Shown here: piece after piece, positions 1-5,095 of the stretch
How the letters are laid out: the number at the start of each line of letters is the position of its first letter
Numbering within the stretch: the stretch's first letter is position 1
Assembly: GCA_023142175.1 (NCBI GenBank)
Contig: JAGLJX010000252.1
Location: forward strand, 1-5,095
Direction of reading: 5' to 3'
Source: Emcibacter sp.
GTDB lineage: Bacteria > Pseudomonadota > Alphaproteobacteria > Sphingomonadales > Emcibacteraceae
Length of the DNA stretch: 5,095 nt
Program-made: the position numbers and the translations under genes
The notes under the pieces: generated by a model
Database searches by the model: none
What the model was told of the DNA's origin: nothing
The model's input: the letters and a program-made list of their open reading frames with translations, nothing else

Positions 1-34
1 AAGCTAGCGCGTCTACCAATTCCGCCATCTGGGC
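1..34 (-). tRNA. tRNA-Leu, 5' part only (cut by window start)
   Basis: Read on the minus strand from position 34, the sequence starts GCCCAGATGGCGGAATTGG and continues TAGACGCGCTAGCTT. This is the 5' half of a bacterial leucine tRNA: acceptor strand, T8, a D stem GCG/CGC around the AATTGGTAGA loop, G26, then the 5' strand of the anticodon stem (CTAGC) and two loop U residues. Position 1 corresponds to U33, so the anticodon lies just outside the window and the isoacceptor (CAG or GAG are likely) cannot be read. The long variable arm, which would confirm a class II tRNA, is also outside. The gene is transcribed divergently from the NDUFA9-like gene. Confidence 0.88.
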
Positions 35-49
35 AACGATATGGTGTGC

Positions 50-65
50 TGTGATTACGATCACA
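50..65. promoter_or_regulatory. Perfect CRP/FNR-family-like operator palindrome TGTGA-N6-TCACA
   Basis: Positions 50-65 read TGTGATTACGATCACA, an inverted repeat with 6-bp arms around TACG. It equals the E. coli CRP core consensus TGTGA-N6-TCACA and also resembles FNR-type TTGAT-N4-ATCAA sites. Beyond one mismatched pair (49/66), the symmetry continues for two more pairs (48/67 and 47/68). It covers the putative -10 of the tRNA promoter and lies about 106 nt upstream of the NDUFA9-like start codon. A CRP/FNR-superfamily regulator could repress the tRNA or act on the divergent gene. Which regulator, if any, binds is unknown. Confidence 0.45.
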
Positions 66-80
66 TCAGCGTAAAGTCAA
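52..80 (-). promoter_or_regulatory. Putative sigma70-type promoter of the tRNA-Leu gene
   Basis: On the minus strand TTGACT (positions 80-75) matches the -35 consensus at five of six bases. It is followed after a 17-nt spacer by TAATCA (57-52), a weaker -10 match. The -10 ends 17 nt before the mature tRNA 5' end at 34, a sensible distance for a short leader. Spacing and position support it, but the -10 is imperfect. The call is inference from consensus matching. Confidence 0.45.
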
Positions 81-161
81 GTCATGAAATGAAATATTTA
101 AAATACACTGGACTATGGGGCAGGGGAAAGATAAAAAGGCGGATATAAATATGGCTTTTTT

Positions 162-165
162 GGAG
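162..165 (+). promoter_or_regulatory. Ribosome binding site that favours the ATG at 172
   Basis: GGAG at 162-165 lies 6 nt before ATG 172, a near-ideal Shine-Dalgarno spacing. Competing in-frame ATGs at 115 and 151 are weaker. ATG 115 has no purine-rich motif at the right distance. ATG 151 has only AAGGCGGA (136-143) in front. Family proteins normally begin a few residues before the GG-G-FVG nucleotide-binding motif, which also fits 172. Confidence 0.65.
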
Positions 166-171
166 AATTTA

Positions 172-1119
172 ATGGCACAGCGTTTGGTGACGATTTTTGG
201 GGGTGCGGGCTTTGTCGGTACAACATTGGTGGAACATCTGGCCAAGACGGGCGTACGGATTCGGGTTGCCGTTCGGCGGCCCAATTCATCTATGCATGTG
301 AAGCCTCTGGGCGATGTGGGTCAGGTACAGATCGTGCAGGCTAACCTGCGCAATGAAGATTCTGTCCGTGCCGCCATTCAGGGCTCCGATGCGGTGATTA
401 ATCTTGTGGGTGTTCTGTTTGAAAGCGGTGCTCAAAAATTCAAAGCCGTTCATGCTCAGGGAGCCAAAACAGTCGCACGGGTCTGTGCCGAGCTTGGGGT
501 CAAGACATTGGTTCATATGTCTGCGATCGGTGCTGATGCGGATTCGCCGTCTCTATATGGTCAGAGCAAGGCTCACGGCGAGCAGGCCGTGACGGCCGCT
601 TTCCCGGCAGCCACTATCATCCGGCCAAGTGTTATTTTTGGCGCTAAGGACGGGCTGTTTAACCGCTTTGCACAGGCCGCCTCAAGCCTGCCACTAATGC
701 CAGTATTCTCCGGAGATACCAAATTCCAGCCGGTTTATGTGGGGGATGTGGTTGATGTGATGATCAAGGCTCTGAGCGATAGCAATATGCAGGGCGAGAC
801 ATATGAACTGGGCGGGGCGAATACCTATAGCCTGCGTGAAATGATGCAGATTGCCGCCAAGGAAGCCATGCAGGAGGTATGGTTTGTTGATGTTCCAGAC
901 TTTATTGCGCCGTTCAATGTATTTTTCCTTGGCCTGCTACCCAATCCGCCGATCACGTTGGATCAGCTCAGAATGCTGGCTAAGGATAATGTGGTTAGCG
1001 AGGACGCATTGGGATTGCCCGACCTTGGCATAACCCCTGTTTGTCTGGAAGCTGTCCTGCCGACATATCTGCATCAATATCGCCCAAAAGGCCAATTTTC
1101 CGAGAAAGTAAACGGCTAA
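172..1119 (+). CDS. Complex I NDUFA9-like atypical SDR, NAD(P)-binding protein
   Basis: This 315-residue protein belongs to the atypical short-chain dehydrogenase/reductase group related to mitochondrial NDUFA9, common in Alphaproteobacteria. It probably binds NADPH or NADH. Whether bacterial members work in complex I assembly or stability, or elsewhere, is not settled. Visible motifs, numbered from ATG 172: the dinucleotide-binding loop GGAGFVG at 10-16, then RVAVRRP at 31-37 as the likely cofactor-discriminating strand; DAVINLVG at 73-80; HMSAIGAD at 115-122; Tyr129-x3-Lys133 (YGQSK) at the SDR active-site position; RPSVIFG at 151-157; FQPVYVGDV at 185-193. The length is typical for the family. 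In-frame extensions to ATG 151 or 115 are possible but have poorer ribosome binding sites. The gene appears monocistronic here. Its TAA (1117-1119) overlaps the stop codon of the convergent activase gene. It looks like a housekeeping neighbour, not part of the catabolic operon. Confidence 0.92.
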   Translation: MAQRLVTIFGGAGFVGTTLVEHLAKTGVRIRVAVRRPNSSMHVKPLGDVGQVQIVQANLRNEDSVRAAIQGSDAVINLVGVLFESGAQKFKAVHAQGAKTVARVCAELGVKTLVHMSAIGADADSPSLYGQSKAHGEQAVTAAFPAATIIRPSVIFGAKDGLFNRFAQAASSLPLMPVFSGDTKFQPVYVGDVVDVMIKALSDSNMQGETYELGGANTYSLREMMQIAAKEAMQEVWFVDVPDFIAPFNVFFLGLLPNPPITLDQLRMLAKDNVVSEDALGLPDLGITPVCLEAVLPTYLHQYRPKGQFSEKVNG

Positions 1120-1934
1120 TTTTTCTGGCCATGAACAGCCGCCCCGATGGCGCCTGAGTATTGGGCATTGGGGGCAAGCATAGTTTTCATGTTCGGGTTG
1201 GCTTCGCTGAGCTTTTCGGTGAACATTTCAACCAGTTTCGGGTGAAAGCGCAGAACGCCGCCGGAATAAACCACATTATCCGTGGTGATGGTGGTCATTT
1301 CCATAACCCTTTTTACCACCGACCTATAGAGGGCATAGATGATATTTTCGACCCGCTCGCCATTCATAAGCACTTTGATCACTTCCTGACCCGAAAAAAC
1401 CGTGCAATAGCTGTTGAGAGACAGTTCTTTGTCATTACCACTGGCAAGGGCGGTCATATCGCCAAGTGGGACTTCGAGACGATGGCCTAGCTCCTCGATA
1501 TAAGCGCCGGTTCCGGCGGCACATTTGCGGTTAATAATGAATTGGTCAACTTTTTCGTGATCAATGGCTATGATCTTGGAATCCTGCCCGCCAATATCAA
1601 TGATGCTATAGGCTTTGTCCAGATCAAGCTGGTTTTGGACGCCGAGGAAATGAGCCTTTATTTCGGTCAGGGCATCATGGGCAAAGCTGATATATTTACG
1701 GCCATATCCGGTGGCGACAACCTTGTGACCGGGTTTGATCTCGTCGCTGTCTGGCGATGTGAAGGGTGATAGATCGCCTTCTTCACCGGACAGTGCATGA
1801 CGCACGTGATCCTGTAGGGGAAAGAGGGTTTTTTGCTTGCGTTTCAGTAGGATCTTGCCTTGCGCATCAAGGGCGACAACCTTGATTTCTGAGCTTCCGC
1901 AATCAACACCCCAATATATTTCATCCGTTGGCAT
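1116..1934 (-). CDS. BadG/BcrD/HgdC-type acyl-CoA dehydratase / benzoyl-CoA reductase activase (ATPase, [4Fe-4S])
   Basis: This 272-residue ASKHA-fold ATPase belongs to the BadF/BadG/BcrA/BcrD/HgdC family. Members form a dimer around one [4Fe-4S] cluster and use ATP hydrolysis to push a low-potential electron into a partner reductase or dehydratase. Motifs from ATG 1934: phosphate-1 loop DCGSS at 11-15; TGYGR at 75-79; DIGGQDSK at 113-120; CAAGTG at 138-143; GGV at 225-227; GAIGAA at 261-266. The likely cluster ligands Cys138 and Cys177 are 39 residues apart, the same separation as Cys127 and Cys166 of HgdC. The length is close to BcrD/BadG and HgdC (about 260-290) and far below BcrA/BadF. 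The start is ATG 1934, sharing one base with the upstream stop (TGATG). A TTG at 1937 is an alternative adding one residue, and GGAG at 1946-1943 could serve either. It is the last gene of the operon and the natural partner of the preceding HgdB-type subunit. Confidence 0.93.
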   Translation of the reverse strand: MPTDEIYWGVDCGSSEIKVVALDAQGKILLKRKQKTLFPLQDHVRHALSGEEGDLSPFTSPDSDEIKPGHKVVATGYGRKYISFAHDALTEIKAHFLGVQNQLDLDKAYSIIDIGGQDSKIIAIDHEKVDQFIINRKCAAGTGAYIEELGHRLEVPLGDMTALASGNDKELSLNSYCTVFSGQEVIKVLMNGERVENIIYALYRSVVKRVMEMTTITTDNVVYSGGVLRFHPKLVEMFTEKLSEANPNMKTMLAPNAQYSGAIGAAVHGQKN

Positions 1935-3112
1935 CAAATTGTCTCCAGAAAGGCTTCGATCAGGGTAGTCGACTGCTCATCAGAATAACAGCGCAAATCG
2001 CATAGGTCTCCGTCAATAGTGATGGTCGGAATTCCTTTATCCCTGAGCTTCTTCGGTAAGTTATAATAGGCATTACTGTTATTGGGACAGGTGCGCGCCG
2101 CCAGAAAAATTACACCGTCAATTTTAAAGTCCCTGACCATAGTTTCGATGTAATCTTCTTTATATTTATCATTGCGATTGATGAATATTTTAATATAGGC
2201 CTTGGCCATGCTTGGCAGGGGGTCATCGGGGTCGAAATCCGCAAAAATCCAGCTATTACAATAGGTTGAGGCAACAACGCAGGCATTATTCTCATTAAAA
2301 GTATTGGACAATGCCCGCAGGCGGCCCCAGACGGGCATACCGTCCCAGTAAATACGTTTGCCCTCTTTTTCAACGGCGGCATGATTGTCGACTACTTTTT
2401 GCTTAAGCTCTACCAACAAGTCCTTGTAGTAATCCACGGCTACCTGTGTGCCACGTAACACAACAATCGGCCCCATATAAATGGTGGCATCAAAGAATGT
2501 CATCGGGCTTGGGGTCGCTTGTGCCGTATTCAGAACCTCTGACCACAGATTGGTAGCTTCCCAAGACAGAGCAACGGTTTTTTTCAGCCTGTCGGAGTTC
2601 ATAGGCGTACCCATGATCGGTTCCAGAAAGACAATTAAATCCTCAAACTGCTGCGCCACATCGTCGATATATTCCTGTTTGATATCAGGAACATTGGTGG
2701 GCGGATGGATGCCAAATATGGGACAGTCAAATTCCGTGGCATAATATTCAAACCAATGCATAACGTCCTTACATTGGTTGGTATTATAGACCAGAACATC
2801 GGGGCGTGGGACTTCTTCAATACCGAAAGCCTTGGTCAGCGGGGTAACCCCTTTCATATAGGCCCCCACGTCCGAGGTTAGATAACTGCATATCTCCGGT
2901 GAATAGCCGTTGGCATTTGCTACAGGGATGGTATCCATACAAACCCGTGTTGCACCAAGCATAGCACCGTGATTCTCCGGGAAGAATACTTCAAAACCCA
3001 TAGCGCGGAGTATTTCCGCAGGGCCGACAGAGGTACACCATGCCACCTTGCGCTTGGGGTCTTTATGCGCGGCATCCAGATCAAGAAAATAGTCTTTCAT
3101 CACATTAGTCAT
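1934..3112 (-). CDS. HgdB/BcrB/BadE-like catalytic subunit (2-hydroxyacyl-CoA dehydratase / benzoyl-CoA reductase family)
   Basis: This 392-residue soluble protein belongs to the family of 2-hydroxyglutaryl-CoA dehydratase D component (HgdB) and the benzoyl-CoA reductase catalytic subunits. These carry [4Fe-4S] clusters and receive electrons from an ATP-driven activator. Visible landmarks: WCTSVGPAEILRAMGFEVFF at 25-44 (the N-terminal cysteine, P-x-E-I and G-F elements of the family); EICSYLTSDVGAYMKG at 73-88; PDVLVYNTNQCKDVMHWFEY at 104-123; RTCPNNSN at 340-347; GDLCDLRC at 368-375. The C-S/T-Y-x3-D-V/I-G block and the following segment resemble BcrB/BadE/BzdO as I recall them, more than BcrC/BadD. 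Cys26, Cys75 and Cys342 are the likeliest cluster ligands (inference). The protein is shorter than BcrB (about 435). The start ATG 3112 overlaps the upstream stop (ATGA) and has AAAGGA (3124-3119) 6 nt before it. The activase follows directly. A non-aromatic 2-hydroxyacyl-CoA substrate cannot be excluded. Confidence 0.88.
   Translation of the reverse strand: MTNVMKDYFLDLDAAHKDPKRKVAWCTSVGPAEILRAMGFEVFFPENHGAMLGATRVCMDTIPVANANGYSPEICSYLTSDVGAYMKGVTPLTKAFGIEEVPRPDVLVYNTNQCKDVMHWFEYYATEFDCPIFGIHPPTNVPDIKQEYIDDVAQQFEDLIVFLEPIMGTPMNSDRLKKTVALSWEATNLWSEVLNTAQATPSPMTFFDATIYMGPIVVLRGTQVAVDYYKDLLVELKQKVVDNHAAVEKEGKRIYWDGMPVWGRLRALSNTFNENNACVVASTYCNSWIFADFDPDDPLPSMAKAYIKIFINRNDKYKEDYIETMVRDFKIDGVIFLAARTCPNNSNAYYNLPKKLRDKGIPTITIDGDLCDLRCYSDEQSTTLIEAFLETI
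1943..1946 (-). promoter_or_regulatory. Ribosome binding site of the activase gene
   Basis: GGAG on the minus strand (1946-1943) lies inside the 3' end of the upstream HgdB-type gene. It is 8 nt from ATG 1934 and 5 nt from TTG 1937. Both spacings are workable, so the site does not settle the start by itself. ATG is preferred as the stronger codon and gives the common TGATG stop-start overlap, which favours translational coupling. Confidence 0.55.
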
Positions 3113-4098
3113 TGTTGTTCCTTTAAGATGCTGTCCACGCCGCGCCGGATAAAGACAGGTATCATATCCTTTCGATAGCCGCGCGGGAAGAAATCCTGAC
3201 TGTAGGTTTTAACAGAATCCGATGCCTGTGCGCTGATGTCTGTTACCATATCATCAAAGTTATCATAACTATCAGCATTTGCCCTGAATACTCCCGGACG
3301 GGTATTAAGGCCGGTTAAAGCGACGCTCAGGTCATTGCCTGTAATCCTGATCGCAACACCGAGCGAGGGAAAGTCAAGGGCGTTACGGATGGCAAGTTTT
3401 TCATAATGCATGGCGGTATTTTCAGGAATTTCCACTTCAATAGTGGTGATCACTTCGTTGGATTTCAGGCTTCTGCTGTCAATGCCATCTATGAGATACA
3501 GCTCATCAAGATTTATCTTGCGCGATCCATTTGCCCCCGCAATAGTGATCTTCGCACCCAATAAAAGCAATAGGGGGGCGGTGTCGGATACAAAGCGGGC
3601 CTGACATAATATTTCATCACCGCGCTTGGCACTCTTTACGATATGACAGACATCGCCGTCTGCTTTATAGCAGGGCTCATGACATTCACGGTTAAGGCTG
3701 CTCTGGTTGATATAGACACAACGGTTATCGACCATGATGTTGCCGCCGATGGTGGCGCGGTTACGAATCTGAGGGCTGGCAACCTTATGGGCCGCATGGG
3801 CTAAGGCGGGCAGATATTTTTTGATCAAACCATGATTTGCTAAGTCACAAAGTGTCGTTAATGCGCCAATGATAATTTTATTATCTTTAAGTGTAACATT
3901 ATTTAAATCTTTTAAACCATTAAGACTAATAAATTTATTTATTTTAAAAGAGCCAGTTTTTAATTTTGGTATGACATCTGTACCGCCTGCGGCAAAGGCA
4001 AATTTCTGGTTTTTCTCCTGACACTCTTTCACCAGTTCATTCAACTGCTCAAGGCTTGTTGGTCTGACAAAATCAAAATTTTCTGAAACTAAACTCAT
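3109..4098 (-). CDS. FAD-binding subunit of a xanthine dehydrogenase-family enzyme, 4-hydroxybenzoyl-CoA reductase beta (HcrB/HbaD)-like
   Basis: This 329-residue medium subunit belongs to a molybdenum hydroxylase-type enzyme and carries the electron-transferring FAD. The N-terminal PCMH-type FAD domain shows AAGGTDVIP at 36-44 and ATIGGNI at 115-121, the two flavin-contacting motifs. The C-terminal CO-dehydrogenase-flavoprotein-like domain runs from about 225 to the end. The key feature is a cysteine-rich insertion after the second motif: Cys127, Cys139, Cys143, Cys151, Cys165. The C-x15-C-x7-C core (127, 143, 151) matches the extra [4Fe-4S] loop of Thauera HcrB (Cys122, 138, 146, 155 as I recall). 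This loop sets 4-hydroxybenzoyl-CoA reductase apart from ordinary xanthine dehydrogenases. The last spacing here is x13, not x8. Start ATG 4098 has AAAGGGG (4112-4106) 7 nt upstream and overlaps the preceding stop (ATGA). The next gene overlaps by 4 nt. Codons for residues about 46-76 lie in an unusually AT-rich patch. Confidence 0.9.
   Translation of the reverse strand: MSLVSENFDFVRPTSLEQLNELVKECQEKNQKFAFAAGGTDVIPKLKTGSFKINKFISLNGLKDLNNVTLKDNKIIIGALTTLCDLANHGLIKKYLPALAHAAHKVASPQIRNRATIGGNIMVDNRCVYINQSSLNRECHEPCYKADGDVCHIVKSAKRGDEILCQARFVSDTAPLLLLLGAKITIAGANGSRKINLDELYLIDGIDSRSLKSNEVITTIEVEIPENTAMHYEKLAIRNALDFPSLGVAIRITGNDLSVALTGLNTRPGVFRANADSYDNFDDMVTDISAQASDSVKTYSQDFFPRGYRKDMIPVFIRRGVDSILKEQQ
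3871..3960. other. AT-rich patch inside the FAD-subunit gene (about 17% GC)
   Basis: By direct count, 15 of the 90 bases at 3871-3960 are G or C, far below the roughly balanced composition around it. The reading frame passes through intact, encoding a segment rich in Lys, Asn, Ile and Leu (about residues 47-76) between the two FAD motifs. The patch could reflect a tolerant surface loop, a recombination patch or a binding site for an AT-preferring protein. The sequence alone does not decide. Confidence 0.6.
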
Positions 4099-5095
4099 GA
4101 CTTTGCCCCTTTCTTGTTTTCTTTCGCCAGTGCTGAGAGAACCCGGTCAGGTCGCATGGGTAACTGTGTCAGGCGTATGCCGACTGCATCATATACCGCA
4201 TTAGCAATAGCGGGAATTATTGGGGCTAAAATACCTTCTCCCGCTTCCTTGGCTCCGAACGGCCCTTCGCTGTCATCACTGTAACAGGGAACAATATCTA
4301 CTTCCGGCTGCTCGAAAGCCGAGGGAATTTTATACTCAAGGAATGACGGGTTTTGCGTTGCGCCATTTTCATAAACCATTTCTTCCATCAGGGCCTGTCC
4401 CAGACCCATATGGATGCAGCCTTCAATCTGCCCGTTGACTGAAAGCGGGTTCAGGGGCATACCGCAATCATGGGCGCAGGTGGCTTTATCCACCTTGATA
4501 AATCCGGTATCAGGATCGACCGTGACCTCAACGATGAAGGCGGTGAAACTGTAGCTTGGGCTAAGTCCCGCACCTGCGCCCTTGAAACTGCCGCCCAGTT
4601 TTGGCGCTTTATAGGTTCCACTGGTTTGCAGGATGCCCTCAAATTCCAGAGCCTTTTCCACGGCTTCCAGATAGGTGACACTGGCATTATGTTTTTCGGA
4701 GCGGATCAGGCCGTCTTCGATGATGAAACCATCGGAATAATCTGGATTTGGCCCAAGGAAACCCTTTTCAAAATCCGGTTTGCGTCCGCCCTGACGGAAA
4801 AAGTCATCAGGTGCTTCTGGTTTTTCATATTTTGGCGGCTGCATTTCCAGCAATTCGCAGGCCGCTTCCACCAGAATTCGCCGCATACGGATAGCCGCAT
4901 TGCGGCTGGCATTACCCGCCATGAATGTCACGCGGGAGCTATAACTACCCAGATCAACTGGGGTTGTTCTGGTATCGGCACTGATAACTTTGATGTTTTC
5001 CATAGGCTGACCAAGCACTTCAGCAGCCATCTGGGCAAGCATAGTATCGCTGCCCTGTCCAATATCTGCCGCACCTGAGAAAAGCGTTACCCCGC
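4095..5095 (-). CDS. Molybdopterin-binding large subunit, xanthine dehydrogenase family, 4-hydroxybenzoyl-CoA reductase alpha (HcrA/HbaC)-like, C-terminal part (5' end outside window)
   Basis: The reading frame is open to the window edge, so the gene starts beyond 5095. An ATG at 5042 is internal, because the residues before it (GAADIGQGSDT) are a conserved family motif. The 332 complete codons present are about 43% of a typical 770-residue HcrA. Residues numbered from the first full codon: GQG of the molybdopterin-contacting loop at 12-14; DLGSYSSRVTFMAGNA at 47-62, a block I recall as nearly identical in HcrA; HDCGMPLNPLSVNGQIEG at 208-225; GPFGAKEAGEG at 277-287, where Glu286 aligns with the catalytic glutamate. 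In HcrA-type enzymes the molybdenum site, fed by ferredoxin through FeS clusters and FAD, removes the para-hydroxyl of 4-hydroxybenzoyl-CoA. The TGA overlaps the FAD-subunit start. The [2Fe-2S] small subunit is not downstream, so it is expected upstream, as in the hbaB-hbaC-hbaD order. Other CoA-ester or heterocycle substrates remain possible. Confidence 0.9.
   Translation of the reverse strand, partial: GVTLFSGAADIGQGSDTMLAQMAAEVLGQPMENIKVISADTRTTPVDLGSYSSRVTFMAGNASRNAAIRMRRILVEAACELLEMQPPKYEKPEAPDDFFRQGGRKPDFEKGFLGPNPDYSDGFIIEDGLIRSEKHNASVTYLEAVEKALEFEGILQTSGTYKAPKLGGSFKGAGAGLSPSYSFTAFIVEVTVDPDTGFIKVDKATCAHDCGMPLNPLSVNGQIEGCIHMGLGQALMEEMVYENGATQNPSFLEYKIPSAFEQPEVDIVPCYSDDSEGPFGAKEAGEGILAPIIPAIANAVYDAVGIRLTQLPMRPDRVLSALAKENKKGAKS

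Noticed and set aside
1..34. tRNA-Leu as an integration site (attB) for a genomic island carrying the catabolic operon
   Set aside because: Integrases usually use the 3' half of tRNA genes, while the sequence facing the operon is the 5' end. No integrase, direct repeat of tRNA sequence or other mobile gene is visible.
95..149. Plus-strand promoter for the NDUFA9-like gene (TAAAAT at 99-104 or TATAAA at 144-149 as -10)
   Set aside because: Neither has an acceptable -35 hexamer at 16-18 nt, and AT-rich leader sequence gives such matches by chance.
1086..1160. Possible rho-independent terminator at the convergent junction (AAAA/TTTT around 1087-1099, CGCC/GGCG around 1142-1152)
   Set aside because: The stems are only about 4 bp, mostly AT or without a following U-tract, and fall inside coding sequence.
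1161..1490. A 109-codon plus-strand open frame opposite the activase
   Set aside because: Antisense to the well-supported ATPase gene, including its CAAGTG and Cys177 regions. No family resemblance.
5040..5042. ATG at 5042 as the true start of the large subunit
   Set aside because: The frame stays open upstream to the window edge and encodes the conserved GAADIGQGSDT motif just before it. The N-terminal half of the family is missing.
4470..5078. A 202-codon plus-strand open frame opposite the molybdopterin subunit
   Set aside because: It lies antisense to a gene with clear, continuous family motifs, shows no recognisable domain and is best explained as a shadow frame.

Overview
The window looks like a piece of an alphaproteobacterial chromosome of moderate GC content (roughly half, judged by eye). 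The evidence is an NDUFA9-type atypical SDR protein, a family typical of Alphaproteobacteria, next to a tRNA-Leu gene of proteobacterial type. The minus-strand operon that fills the rest of the window points to anaerobic or facultative metabolism of an aromatic or other CoA-bound acid. I cannot name the genus.

Layout. Positions 1-34 hold the 5' part of a minus-strand tRNA-Leu, cut by the window edge just before the anticodon. Positions 35-171 are a divergent intergenic region with a plausible tRNA promoter and a perfect TGTGA-N6-TCACA palindrome. A plus-strand gene (172-1119) encodes the NDUFA9-like protein. It converges with, and overlaps by 4 nt, a minus-strand cluster that runs from beyond position 5095 down to 1116.

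In transcription order the cluster holds: (i) the C-terminal 332 codons of a molybdopterin-binding large subunit of the xanthine dehydrogenase family, closest in motifs to the 4-hydroxybenzoyl-CoA reductase alpha subunit; (ii) an FAD-binding subunit with the extra cysteine loop typical of the 4-hydroxybenzoyl-CoA reductase beta subunit; (iii) a catalytic subunit of the HgdB / benzoyl-CoA reductase family, most like BcrB/BadE/BzdO; (iv) a BadG/HgdC-type ATPase activator with the two cluster-binding cysteines. Adjacent genes overlap by 4, 4 and 1 nt (ATGA, ATGA, TGATG), so the cluster is almost certainly one translationally coupled operon.

How the genes may work together (inference): the molybdoenzyme would reductively remove a phenolic hydroxyl from a hydroxyaryl-CoA. 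The HgdB-type enzyme, energised by the ATPase, would then reduce the ring of the resulting aryl-CoA or act on a related CoA ester. Both enzyme types draw low-potential electrons, usually from ferredoxin. The [2Fe-2S] small subunit of the molybdoenzyme, and the second catalytic and second ATPase subunits of a class I benzoyl-CoA reductase, are not in the window. They may lie upstream (beyond 5095), or this may be a reduced or different system. No mobile elements, CRISPR arrays or convincing rho-independent terminators were seen, and there is no gene-free stretch longer than 300 bases.
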